Part shown: positions 36,005 to 47,786 of the stretch, in pieces
How positions within the stretch are numbered: position 1 is the first letter of the stretch
How the letters are laid out: each line of letters opens with the position of its first letter
Origin: Erodium maritimum
Lineage: Eukaryota; Streptophyta; Magnoliopsida; Geraniales; Geraniaceae
Direction of reading: 5' to 3'
Assembly: GCA_963921825.1 (NCBI GenBank)
Contig: OY997590.1
Location: forward strand, 58,270,012-58,334,011
Length of the DNA: 64,000 nucleotides
The notes under the pieces: generated by a model
Told to the model about the DNA's origin: nothing
Databases searched by the model: none
What the model saw: the letters and a program-made list of their open reading frames with translations, nothing else
Position numbers and translations under genes: made by a program

Positions 36005-39000
36005 TGTCACGCCCCAAATCCGGTTTTGACCGCACTCGAGACGTGAACTAAGAATAATATTAATAAAAGCAATTTTAAAAGAAATAAACTTCAAAATGAT
36101 AATTCAAACCAATAGTTCTGACAATGCGAGTCAACAGCTCGAAAACCAAGTTATAAAGGTGTTTAATAACAAGAGGAAAGTACGTCTCTAGACCATACAA
36201 AACCAAGACTCTCGCTAGCTCCCAAGCTCCGAGACGTCCTCTAGATCAAATCCTGCTCAAAACCTGTAGAACAGTAAAGGAGAGGGGTGAGCTTTCGCTC
36301 AGTAGGAAAAAGTAATTAAGGCGATGAGCTATCCGCTCACCACCACGAGTAACCGTCCAATTAGGGCATACTAGTAAGCATAGTAACTATGAATCAATTA
36401 AACAAGTAACCCAAGATAACGCTTGACCTTCACTCGGGTGCAACCCGTAAATCAACCTCGACACTGAACCGAACTCATACCACTTTTCTCAACTATGCCC
36501 TTAACCACTAACACCCAATCAAGTCTCATTGGACAACGAACACGGTTATCTCACAACCGACCACACGTGCGAACTCGCACGACAATACACTAAACTCAGG
36601 TAAATCTGTATTTCAAGTCACAACAGATCACATAGCATGCATAAGCCGTCACAGCAGTCAACATAGATCAACACACAGAGTAATATCATAAACAATCACT
36701 GCCACCTGTGGTATTCCAGAGCAATGTGTCGGCTCATCAACAACCCGACTCATCACGTCGTCCGAACTCACATCGGCTTGGACATCTTCTCAGAACACGG
36801 CTCCTCGGGGTAACTCATATATAGCGGACCAGAATCCTACGTCGGTTGGGTATATCTTCCCGGAACACACAGCATCGGGGTACAACTCACATCACACATA
36901 CCATCCCGGGGTACGGTGCAAACATTGCTCTGAAATACCCTCCTCGGCTCTAGATCCCCTGTACCGTAATCACACATGCAGCACAGGTATCGCACCGGAA
37001 CCAAATCCTCAGCCTAGATATCCTATACCGGAATCCTCCACGGCATAGATATCATACCGGAAGCCTCAGTCTAGATATCTATATCGGAACCACCATCGAT
37101 ATAGATATCGGACTAGAACACACCGCCTCGGAACATATCGTGACGGAACTGGCACAACATCCGCCACGATATCGGACCGGAATAACATCATCAAACATCT
37201 CATACTGAGCGTACCATCGGGCTAGATACCCTATACCGGAATCCTCCGTCGGTCGGGTATATCTTCCCGGAACACACATCGGTCTAGATATCTTATGCCG
37301 GAATCCTCCGTCGGCATAGGCATACTACCTGAACACACGATATATCATTACCAAACAAACTTACCGAAAACACATCACATCGGTCTATCAATCACCCGAT
37401 CATATCACAAAGCAGTAGTTCACATCATACCAAACATATCATACCGAGCATATCATATCAGATCCTCGATTCAACAATGGATATGCCACATATCAAGCAT
37501 TACAAGTCATCAATCACCACAACACAGCCAACACGCAATCCTACGGGCCCAACCAGGGACCCACATGTGATATTACAACACAACAATTCCCAAACCTACG
37601 GGCACGACATGGCCCTCGTCTTACACGGCTACACTCGTTCCTCACACCCAACATGCAATTCTACAATTATATCATTTGTTCATAACCTATATGCATAGTA
37701 GTAACTTTCCGCAATTAAACTGGTATTCGCTACTTTTCCCTACCTCAATCGCTATCCAAACGCTTAGTCAACGCGAGTCGCCTAGTAGCCTCCTCCGTCG
37801 TGCTCGGGACCAACGTCTAAGATCACAAGGCAATAAGAGAATTAATGCTAATTCAAGTGTGGTTTAAAGAGAGAAATACCCCAAACTAACCCCCAATTGC
37901 TCAACTTGTCAAAATGGGCCCGGAAGGCCTATTTTGCACGGAATCGGGAAAACGTCCCTCGGGACTCCAAAATTTCCCCTTTTTTTCTCTATCATTCCTA
38001 ATTAAAATTTACTTGCTCCAACGCACTTGACGGAATCAAATTCCGAGGTCCGAGCGTTCTAAAGTCGCAATTAAAGTTTCTAATCGCATTTTTCGAGATT
38101 TCACGAATCACTTCCATAATTCGTTCCGGGCGTGAAATTATCGACCCGGGGTTCACCCAAGACCGCCCAAGCATGGCACAACCAAACCCCGGTCATGTGG
38201 GCCCCACGGCCACACATGGCCTTGGGTGGCCGGACCGGACCGGGCCGGTCATGGCTCCGTGTCCCTCCTATCATGGCCGGTAAATCTCCTCTCCGGTGGC
38301 CGGACTCCGGCGAACGGCCGGAGCTCCGGCGAAACTCCGGTCGCCGGAAAAATACCCCATTTCTCCAAAAAGTTCCTAACAAGTTCTAGATTCTCCAAAA
38401 CTCCATTGATAAGTCTTAAAACCTCAAAATTAACCTCAACAACTCCAAAAACTTCAAACCCAAAGTGGGTTTCATCCAAATAACCACAAACCCAATTGAT
38501 TTCCAACAACTCTTCCACTTTCCTTCTGCAAATCCTCCATTTAACCAACAAAACCCCAAACCCATAAAGCCTAAGTCTTGTTCATGCACCTTCTACATAA
38601 CCCACAACTAGAAAATTAACAAAAGGGAAGTTAGGTGCTTGAATACCTTAGAGAATAGGTAGATGATGAAGAACATGGAAGAAAATGGAGGTTTTGGGGT
38701 AGAAATCAAGTGAAAGGAGACACTTTTCTTCTTTTCTTCTCCTTTCTTCTTCTTCAAGCTATGGAGGTTTCAAGCTTCCTCGATCTCTCTCTATAGGATT
38801 CGGCCAAGGTGAGAATTGTGCTGAAAATTGCCCAAAAGTGGTCCTTATCCTAAAGGTAGGAATGTCCCTTTCGTCCTTTACCCCTCTCTCTCTTTTGTCC
38901 ACAAGTGGGGCCATATGGTGTTTTCTCACCCTTTTCTTCCCCTCCAAGCCATCATGGACATGTGTCCATGTGGGGTCCACCTCTACCCAAAATATCTCAG

Positions 39001-39248
39001 CTCAAATTAAACTAATTCGTTAATACTCCTAATTCGACCTAGTTTGACCCGGGTTTGACATTTTTCACAAAAGTAGTCATTTGAAAGGAAACGACCCAAC
39101 TAAGCTAACCGTAACGACGACTAAGCTTTTTGTGTCCCGGAAAGGTCCTAAGTGACTCCCAGAGTCATCGGTTGGCTTTTCCGGTGGAAAGTCAACTTTC
39201 CCCAAAATTCAGCGGTTCGACCAGGGTCGACCAGGGGCAGTTCTTACA
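36005..39248. mobile_element. 3.2-kb solo LTR inside copia pol, TSD AGGAG
   Basis: It starts TGTCACGCCCC, ends GTTCTTACA and is flanked by perfect AGGAG at 36000-36004 and 39249-39253. No coding sequence. TG..CA ends and a 5-bp TSD identify it as a solo LTR. Its length suggests a Ty3/gypsy family with long LTRs, which is an inference. A tandem core with repeats of ATATC.TATACCGGAA and TCTTCCCGGAACACAC lies at about 36800-37330. Related sequence starts at 12111. Confidence 0.93.
36800..37330. repeat. Irregular tandem core of the 3.2-kb solo LTR
   Basis: Interleaved copies of CTAGATATCCTATACCGGAATCCTC- and GGGTATATCTTCCCGGAACACA-type units, about 40-60 bp each and quite divergent. They occupy the position that the unrelated arrays 12840-13865 occupy in the sister copy. 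Confidence 0.75.
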
Positions 39249-39587
39249 AGGAGAGTGAATAAGAGAAGAGGAATCATCTGAGGAGCGGGTGAGTAAGTCA
39301 TAAGAGTCGGAGGGATCAGGGGAATGGTGAGAGGAGTAGGTAAAGATCGTTTCGTGAAAGGTGACATGACGAGAAATGATAACACGTCTGGTAGAGAGGT
39401 TAAGGCAGCGAAATACTCGATTATTAGGGGGGTATCCAAGAAAAATGGAGGAAACAGAGTGAGGTGCTAGCTTGTAGGGAGTTGTGGAAGAGATGTTGGG
39501 GTGACATAGACAGCTGAAAACACGAAGGTGATCATAGGTGGGAAAGGTATTGTAAAGGATCTAATATGGGGTACGAAAGGAAAGGGT
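39249..39587 (-). pseudogene. Copia integrase C-terminal segment between nested LTRs
   Basis: This short block continues integrase after the inserted LTR: HLRVFSCLCHP, SVSSIFLGYPPNNR and RVIISRHVTFHET are classic copia C-terminal motifs. One in-frame stop is present near 39560. The longer open minus frame here (39209-39439) is a different reading frame and not the real one. The block ends at the second solo LTR (36005-39248). Confidence 0.8.
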
Positions 39588-39591
39588 CTTA

Positions 39592-41264
39592 TTGGGTCTC
39601 GAGGTAGGGTTGGAGATGAACCAACTCGCAGCGGAAAATCAATGAAAACCAAGAGACGATTAAAACCATGAAACAACTAACAAAGAATGGATTCACAAGA
39701 GAAAAATTCAGCACTATCTCTTACCAAAACAAGAACACCGGTTAACGAATGATTGGCTTGAGTCTCCAAGACGCCTACGTATCCACATGGGAATCAAAGC
39801 CACATAGTTCTTCTCTTTGAGGACTCAAGAACACAAAAATGGAGGTGGAAACTAGCCAAACCCGAAATGGCCATGGAAGAGGGAGAGAAAATGATTTTCC
39901 TATTCTTGTCTTGTGTTTGTTATGTTGAAAAAAGATGACTTAAACATAACAAAACCCATACTTGTCCAACTAAAGGCATGGGACAAGTATGGTGTCAAGT
40001 AAGGTGTAAATAGGACAAAGTATGGCAAGACAAGATTGAATTAGGTGGTGAATCACCAACACCTTAATCCTTGTCTTTCTTACTTAGTACTAATTAATCA
40101 AGACTTGATTAATTAGTTCCATGGGCCTTGGTTGCATGGGCCTTTCATGGGCCTCTTGGAACATGGCCCGTGGCCATTTCCAACGAGGTCCCGTGATTCG
40201 CTCATCGCCTCCAAGCCTTCCATACCGGAAATGTCCAACATTATCCGACGCGATCAATCCCAAGACTCCAAGCCTTGTCTCGATCCGTAAAGTCCTATTC
40301 ACTTACGGGCACATGACCCAAAACCCAGTTTTGGTCATGTCCCGAGACAACTCCCTTTTGGTCATTCTCCATAAATGTGTCAATGAGTTTCATCCTCCGG
40401 TGTGACCCTTAGGTTTATGCATGTCAATAGATCAACGTAAAATCCCATTTTACTTGATCCTATTTAAGTGGCAACTAACGAGACTTTAGTATTGCCTGAC
40501 ACTGCATAGCGAATCGACCCTGTCGATTCTAACCTTTCCGTCGTCCCTGTCATTATCCTTTTATCTCCGATATCCTGATTGAGATAAGGCATAGAGTCGT
40601 CATCCTTATTATTCTCAATCACCGTTCCTTGATATGTGAGATGACTGAAGATATGATACCCAGTATCATGTGCATGGCCATGCTATTCTTTCAGTCACTC
40701 TCGATCAAGCGGCCGAGAACCGATATCTTTCCCATACCTCAGTATGAGGGATAAATCCCTTAGCCGCCTTTCGTGTCACTCATGTAGCCCGTCCCCAAGC
40801 CAATCCTGGCCGTTATGGAAGCCCTGTTACGGACAACGTTAGGCTCAGGTCAAACTCAGTTGTTGACTACATAGCGATCACAAAGACTCCTTGGTCTAAG
40901 GATACATGACAAGCTACAACACTGAATGTGTTCATGACTTAATCTATGGCACATATTCAGGGCGGGTCATCCAATATCATGTCCCACATGATATCTATGA
41001 TCAGACTCCGGAATCCCATTCCAATGACTAACAGAACGTAAGCCATAAAGAGCCATCTTTCATACTAGTCGCTTCTAGTGAAGCTTTGTTGACTAGGGAC
41101 CCATCGAGTGTGATCTATCTCGATCGCATGGTGGTCATAGATCAGAGCACACATCGATATATTACTCCAACACATAAGTAATATAAAGCCACTTTAATTT
41201 TATTGCTAACGATGATATATACATTTGGACATTTAGGATTGAACTACGGGCACTAAGACTAACA
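39592..41264 (-). mobile_element. Solo copia LTR inside copia integrase, TSD CTTA(G)
   Basis: 1673 bp, nearly identical to 25049-26736. The right TSD CTTAG is at 41265-41269. At the left, CTTA (39588-39591) runs straight into TTGGG, so the last TSD base and the first two LTR bases (G and TG) are missing: a 3-bp deletion at the junction. In minus sense it starts TGTTAGTC. No coding sequence. Confidence 0.9.
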
Positions 41265-42302
41265 CTTAGTAGGTAGGAGATTTAGTGTGTGGAGAGCTTC
41301 TACCCAAAAGGAGGGAGGTAATTGGGCCTGAAAGAGAAGGGACCGAGTCATATTATTCACCGTTCGAATCATGCGTTCTGCCTTACCATTTTGCTGAGAA
41401 GTGTGAGGAAAAGAGAATCGAAAGTGAATGCCATGAGAATGAAAGAATTCATGAAAGGGAGAGTTATCGAATTCACGACCATTGTCACATTGGAAGGCTT
41501 GAATGGGAAGGGAAAACTGAGTGCTGACATAAGTATGAAATCGAGTAAATAAGTTAAAAACCTCTGACTTAACACGGAGGGGAAAAACCCACAAAAAAAA
41601 AGAGAAATCATTCAAGAATAACAAGTAATATTTGAAGCCACTAGAGCTAACAATGGGCAAAGTCCAAAGATCATAGTGGATAAGTTCAACTAAACGCGTA
41701 GTACAAGAAAGAGAAGGAGAAAAGGGAAGGCGTAAATATTTTCCTAATTGACATGCATGAAAAATAGTATTTGAATAATCCTTATTATAAGAAATAAAAT
41801 TTCTAGAATAGAGAAATTTAAATATTTGAGCGCCGCGATGTCCGAGACGTCGATGCCAGGTGGTAGAAGTGACATTGATGGAGAGAGACAATGAGACGGG
41901 TGGCGAAGTGGACGATGGAGGGGTGGAAGCAACAACGGGATAGAGATCTCCAGTGGTATCACATCGGAGGATATGAGTGCCAGTCAGTAGATCCTTCACA
42001 GGAAATCCAGCAGGGTCAAACTCAACAGAGCAGTTATTATCACGAGTAAATTGACGGTCATAAACAAGATTTTTAATAATGTGAGGGCTAATAAGAATAT
42101 CACGCAATTTTAAGTTCCTAACAGGTGACGAAAGAAAAGATTGTCCGGTAAAATAAACAGGTAATACAACACCGTTTCCAACAATAATCGAACTAGAATT
42201 CAAACAAGGCGTAACGTTTGAGAATGTATCGGAATGAGAAACAGTGTGTGAAGAGGCACCTGTTTCCATGTACCAACCATCTTGAGGCTGCTGAAGTGTC
42301 AT
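41265..42302 (-). pseudogene. Copia protease and integrase core
   Basis: An open minus frame begins just before the protease motif, reading GWYMETGASSHT. The catalytic Asp of D-T/S-G is Glu (codon at 42264-42266). The GAG-pre-integrase zinc-binding part follows (WHRRLGHRG, ACQLGKYLRLPF), then the integrase core: Asp in LIHYDLW, Asp in FQCDNGREFDN, Glu in SQQNGKAERM. The frame is cut by the solo LTR at 39592-41264, right after LHTLNLLPTK. Confidence 0.88.
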
Positions 42303-42695
42303 GGTGGAGAATAACTGACTTAAATCCGTTGCTTGAGATGCCTACTAAAGTGTGTGTGGAAAATACGCGGGGCCTTGTGACTTTGAGGGAGGATCCGTTT
42401 GTGGTTGCATGACTGGTGGGCCCGCTGTTGCTTGTTGGAGAGCGAGTGTGTTGATCAAATGGATGGGCTGGGGAGGGCATGGAGGCAGCTGGGTCGTGGG
42501 CCACACTATGGGCTGGTGGAGTGTTGTTGCGCCGAAATTGACTGGACCGAAGACTGCTTGAGTAATATGCTGCTGCTGGGCCGAAGGATGTGAAGGCTGA
42601 ATATAGTGCTGCTGCTGCTGCATATGGTGACCCGGTACCATGCATGGCGTTGAGGTAGAGGCAAATGCATGTGACTGTGGACCACGCTGGTGACC

Positions 42696-43532
42696 CTACT
42701 GCGAGCGATTGTGTGTCGGAGAAGCTCCAAGAATACCTGCAGAATAATTTAAAGCATTTCCACGACCAGAACTACGACTATAACCGCGTCCCCGTCCTCT
42801 ATTTCTGTCGCTGCCGTATTGGGTGTTAGGATGAGAAAAATTGTTTGTGTGGAGAACAGTCGAGGGGTCAGGGTGTTGGCTTTGTCGGTTTTCGTCAAAT
42901 AGCAACATGGAACGAACATCATGGAAAGACGGAGTGGGGGTTTGATGTTGTATTACCTCAATGGCGGTGTTTTAGGATCCCGGTAATCCATGTAACGCTT
43001 GTAGAACAAGTTCCTGATCAGTGATGGGCTGATCAATGTTCGCCAATGAATCGGAAATCAGCATGAGTTTTTGGCAATACTCGGATATTGATAGCGATCC
43101 CTTGCGGAAATAACGTAGTTGTTGATGCAACTCCAAAGCACGAGACATTTTATTGTCCCGGAAAATTGATTCAATTGACTACCATAGATCGAGTGCAATA
43201 GCATCGGGCTTGAAGACGTCCGACAACAGATCCAGGTTCACCGTAGCATACAACCATGTCACGACCAGGGCATCGAGACGTATCCATAAGAGATCAGGTT
43301 GCTCTGGTGGAGTGTCCGTAATATGGGAAAGAACTTGATGGCTTGTGCAAAGCATTTTAAACATTTCCCTCCATTGTTTGTAGCGAGGATCCTTTGTGAC
43401 AAGCTTAATAGTAACCGAGTGAAATGGATTCGATACTGTATAAGCCGGATGAAGTGGAGAGGTGGGAGCTTGTACGGATGTGTTTGAAGGTAGAGTATCA
43501 ATTGTAGAATCAGAAGTATTACTTGTAGACAT
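42696..43532 (-). pseudogene. Copia gag remnant
   Basis: The first 117 codons are open from ATG 43532 (start MSTSNTSDSTIDTLPSNTSV) and include the gag-like YKQWREMFKMLCTSH and LDLLSDVFKPDAIA segments, then frame breaks. A later piece (42696-42908) has NRGRGRGYSRSSGRGN, the Gly/Arg-rich tail that precedes or replaces the zinc knuckle. No intact CCHC knuckle was seen. Gag would have formed the cytoplasmic particle. Confidence 0.7.
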
Positions 43533-44027
43533 AAAGATGAAGAGATGGTAGATACGTGTGTGGTAAGTGAGGGATATATGTAGGTATGGGTATGGTGTTA
43601 GGTTGGTGGGTGATAGGATGTGATGATGAGGCAGAGGACATAGTCAGAAGACAGATAGCAAGCTAAAGAAGTAGATGGCTGCAGAAGCTTTAGAAGAGAA
43701 AAAAAATTGTAACGCGATGGGAAGCTTAAGAGGCTCTGATACCATGAAAGGTCTCTGTAAAAAGTATATTGCTTGTGTTGAATCAAGCTACAAATAGAGT
43801 ACTGATTACAGAGTATGTTACAGAGTAAACTACCTATACAAAAGAGCTAGTGTCAGTATAGAACTCTAACTAACCTAGAATATGAGTACATAACTAATAC
43901 AATCTAACAGTAATAAGTGCAATTGAGCAGACCAAAATACTAGGTCTTTATATTCCCTCAAATCTTGAAGTGTCAGGTTGAAAATTCTATTTTTAGATAT
44001 TGGAAGTATAGTGAAGGTGGATGTGTC

Positions 44028-44622
44028 TAGGGGTGGGCATTGAGTGGTTAACTACCCAATGAAACCTTTTACGAACCCAATATGATTTTACCGGTTTGAT
44101 ATATCTTGGAAACAGCCCAAATCCAAAACTAATTTTTTTACAGTGAAACCAACCAGTTCACTGACCGGTTGGGTAGTGGTTTTAACCAACCAACCACTTT
44201 ACTACATGTAAGTACAAATACACATATTTCTATTTTAAGCCAAAACATATTACTACATTCTCCAAAACAAAAGTAAAATTGCATATAAGTCATCATGCTC
44301 TATGTTCGCAATCCGTGTGACACAAAAGAGTGCTCATGGGCCATTCATCTATATCAGATCAGTGGTTATTATGAAGCCACATGTATATGATGAACAATAC
44401 TAGTTTGGTTAGTTAACCGATGATTTGGCGTTTCAAGAACCGACAACCAACCGTTAACTTTCTGGTTCGATCGTCAAGAACCAACAACAAACCGTTAACT
44501 TTCTGGTTTCGGGTTTTCCGGTGCGGTTTTCGGTTGGTGGTGGTTGGTTTTAGTGGTTTCGGGCTTTCCGGTGCGATTTTCGGTTGGTGGTGGTTGGTTT
44601 CGGTTTATTTTGCCCACCCCTA
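44028..44622. mobile_element. hAT-type MITE, TSD GATGTGTC/GATGTACC
   Basis: 595 bp with TIRs TAGGGGTGGGC and inverted GCCCACCCCTA, typical of Ac/Ds-like elements. The flanking 8-bp repeats GATGTGTC (44020-44027) and GATGTACC (44623-44630) differ at two positions. The right half repeats CAACCGTTAACTTTCTGGTT and TTCGG..TTCCGGTGCG.TTTT, subterminal repeats of the kind transposase binds. No coding sequence. Confidence 0.82.
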
Positions 44623-44657
44623 GATGTACCTATGAAGCCCAATCTCAAAGGGACATG

Positions 44658-45931
44658 TGTTGGGTCTCTTGGTAGGGTTGGAGAGTTATCAACTCGCAGC
44701 GGAATAATCAAAACAAAATCAAAAGACCATGTCTTAGAAATACTACCAAAGAATGAAAATTACAAGAGAAATTTGAGCTCAAGGTTTCCTTATCAGTTTG
44801 TTCAAGAACACAATGTAGAGACGAAGAACACTAAGGAAGATCAATGGCTCGAGTCTATAAGACACTTATGTATCCTCCAAGTAATCAAAGCCACGTAGTT
44901 CTTGGTTGAGAACTCAAGAACACAGCCACAATTGGAGCGCTAGGGGGTTTCAGCCAAGAGGAAGAAGAAGAGAAGAGTTTTGGTCATGTCCCGTGTTAAC
45001 TTCCCGTTTGGCCCTTGCTCCATTGGTGTGTAAATGATTTTCATCTTCCGGTATTGACCCTTAGGTTTATGTATGTCGATAGATCAATGTAAATTCCCAA
45101 ATTACTTGATCCTACCCTAGTGGCAGCTAACGAGACTTAACATAGCCTAACACTACAAATCGAATAGACCCTATGTCGATTCTAACCTTTTCGTCGTCCC
45201 TGTCATTATCCTTTTATCTCCGATATCCTGATTGAGATAAGGCATAGAGCCGTCATTCTTATTATTCTCAACCACTTTTCCTTGATATGTGAGATGACTG
45301 AATATATGATACCCCGTATCATGTGCATGACCATGCTTTTTCCTTCAGTCACTCTCGATCAAGCGGCCGAGAACCGATATTTTTCCCATACCATAGTATG
45401 AGTGATAAAGCTCCTAGCCGTCTCTCGTGTCACTTATGTAGTCATTTCCCAAGCCAATCCTGGCCGTTATGGAAGCCAGTCACAGTGAAATGTTAGGCTC
45501 ATGTCAAACTAAGTTGTTTACTGCATAGTAAACACAGAGACTCCTCGGTCTAAGGATACATGACAAGGTACGACTTTGAACATGCTCATGACTTAATCTA
45601 TGGAACATATATAGGTCGGGTCGTATAATATCATGTCCCACATGATATCTATGATCAGACTCTAGAACCCTTTCCAATGGCCAATAGAACGTAAGCCATC
45701 AAGAGTCATCTTTCATACTAGTCGCTTCTAGTGAAGACCGTTGACTAGAGACCCCATCGAGTGCGATCCATCTCGATCTATGGCTCTAATTGCCTAGTGG
45801 GTGTAGATCGAAAACACAAACGATATATTACTCCAACACTTCAGTAATATGAAAGCCGCTTTATTATACTCCTAACAGTGATATTTATATTTGGACATTT
45901 TACGATTGGACTATGGGCATTAAGACTAACA
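44658..45931 (-). repeat. 3' LTR of the second copia element, internally deleted
   Basis: 1274 bp compared with about 1.69 kb for full copies. A block of about 430 bp, corresponding to 39890-40325, is missing near 44975. Sequence identity to the solo copies is clearly lower than that between 25049 and 39592, so this copy is older. Confidence 0.88.
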
Positions 45932-45977
45932 ATCTCCCACTTTCCCTAGTCCAAATATAAATTCCAATCTATTCTCA

Positions 45978-47781
45978 TTACCTTACAAACCTTTCGTGTT
46001 TAGGCAACGAACGCGCCTTGGTCAAAGGGTCGGCTATGTTATCATCTGTCGCAATATATGTGATCTTAACATCATCTCGGTTTAGTATTTCTCTTATGAG
46101 GTGATATCTCCATAGTACATGTTTGGATTTGTTATGTGATCTGGGCTTTTTATCTTGTGCAGTGGCCTTAGTGTTGTCGCAAAATAGGTTCACCTGATTG
46201 GAGGGGTTTTTAATTACGCCCAACCCTGCCGTGAACTTCTTAATCCACACAGCCTCCTTGGCCGCCTACGCAGCCGTTATGTACTCGGCCTCTGTCATAG
46301 AATCAACGACGATATCTTGCTTCACGTTCTTCCAGCTGAAAGCTCTACCGTTCAATGTGAACACAAATCCCGACTGACTCCTAAAGTCATCTGGATTTGT
46401 CTGAAAACTAGCATCAACATACCCATTGACTGTTAGCTCAGCACATCCTTCCCACCATACACCAGGAAAGTGTCTTTATTTCTTCTCAAATACTTGAGAA
46501 TCGCTTTGACCACAATCCAGTGTTCCACATCGGGGTTACAAGTTAAGGCATACAAGACATCCATTCTCGTACATATCATGGTGTAGATGATCGATCCTAT
46601 CTTCGAGGCGTACGGAATTCGCATAATCCTTTTCAGCTCATTAGGTGTATTAAGGCACCGAGTCTTATTGAGATGAACGCCATGATGAGCGGGAAAGAGT
46701 CCTTTCTTTGAATTGAGCAATGAGAACTTACTCAATACCTTGTTGACATAGGTGCTCTGACTTAATCCCAAGACCCTCTAGATGCGATCTCTATATATCT
46801 AAATCCCTAAGATATAAGCAGCATCGCCTAAGTCCTTCACCGCGAAACACTTTCCTAACCAAGCCTTGGTCTCATGCAAGGTTGGGGTGTCACTTCCGAT
46901 GAGTAGTATGTCATCGACATACAACACCAGAAAGGTAATCTTACTTCCACTGACCTTCTTGTAAATGCAAGGCTCATCTTTTTTCTTGACAAAGCCAAAT
47001 CCAATTATAGCTTCATCAAAACGAAGCTTCCAACTCTGAAAAGCCTGTTTCAATCCATAAATGGATTTCAACATCTTGCATATCTTTCCCCTATTCTTCG
47101 AATCGACAAACCCTCTGGCTTATGCATGTAAACATTCTCAGTCAGGCTTTCATCCAAGAAAGCGGTCTTGACATCCATTTTCCATATCTGGTAATCATAG
47201 TGCACACCTACGGAAAGAAGAATTCGGATCGATTTGACCATAGCCACTAGTGAGAAGGTTTCCTCATAGTCAATCCCTTGGATCTGCCTATAACCTTTCC
47301 CAATCATTCGGGCTTTGAAGGCCTGAGGGTTGCTGTTCATGTCCATCTTCACCTTGAAGATCCATTTGCATCCGATGGTCCTCACACCATCGATGGGATC
47401 AACTAGTTCCCAGACTTGGTTGTCCGGCATGTACTGCATTTCCTCCCTCATGGCTCCCAGCCATAACTCGGAGTCGGGCCCATCCACGACTTCATGAAAG
47501 GTGACTGGATCCTCGTGATCCACCCTTAGCTCACCATCACCTCAAGACACAAAGTAACCATATCTCGGAGGTGGACGAATGATCTTTCCAGCTCGCCTTG
47601 GACATTTAGGAATTGCTATAGGAACTAGTTCATACTCTACGACAACTTCAGCCTCCTCTAATGGGTTTTCAAGTGGTTCACATGGATCTATACCATCTTG
47701 AACTTCTTCTATATGTAAAGTCCTCCCATTGACGTCTTTGGAAACAAATTCATTTTCTATGAAGACCCCACCTTCAGAGAC
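45978..47781 (-). pseudogene. Copia reverse transcriptase and RNase H remnant
   Basis: Ordered minus frames: pre-RT linker (47542-47781: GGVFIENEFVSKDVNGRTLH, IEEVQD); RT fingers and palm (47068-47523: GCKWIFKVKMDMNSNPQAFK, WKMDVKTAFLDES); RT palm (46799-47074: KSIYGLKQAFQSW and catalytic VLYVDDILLIG); connection and RNase H (46433-46771, 45978-46250: VNLFCDNTKATAQ, SKHVLWRYHLIREIL, NIADPLTKA). They are separated by stops or frameshifts. The start ATG at 47787 in the open frame overlaps the inserted LTR and is not genuine. Confidence 0.88.
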
Positions 47782-47786
47782 GAACA

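Larger units (their letters stand above)
34158..43909 (-). mobile_element. Ty1/copia retrotransposon with two nested solo LTRs, TSD GTAAT
   Basis: Minus-strand element with 5-bp TSD GTAAT at 34153-34157 and 43910-43914. The 5' LTR is 43745-43909 (165 bp); the 3' LTR is 34158-34203, reduced to 46 bp by an internal deletion. The primer-binding site TGGTATCAGAGCC (initiator Met-tRNA) is directly next to the 5' LTR at 43732-43744. A G-rich polypurine tract abuts the 3' LTR. Without the two nested LTRs it is about 4.8 kb, typical for copia elements with short LTRs (Ale/Retrofit-like; lineage inferred). Coding order gag-PR-IN-RT-RH is as expected for copia. Frameshifts, stops and the insertions make it defective. 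Confidence 0.93.
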
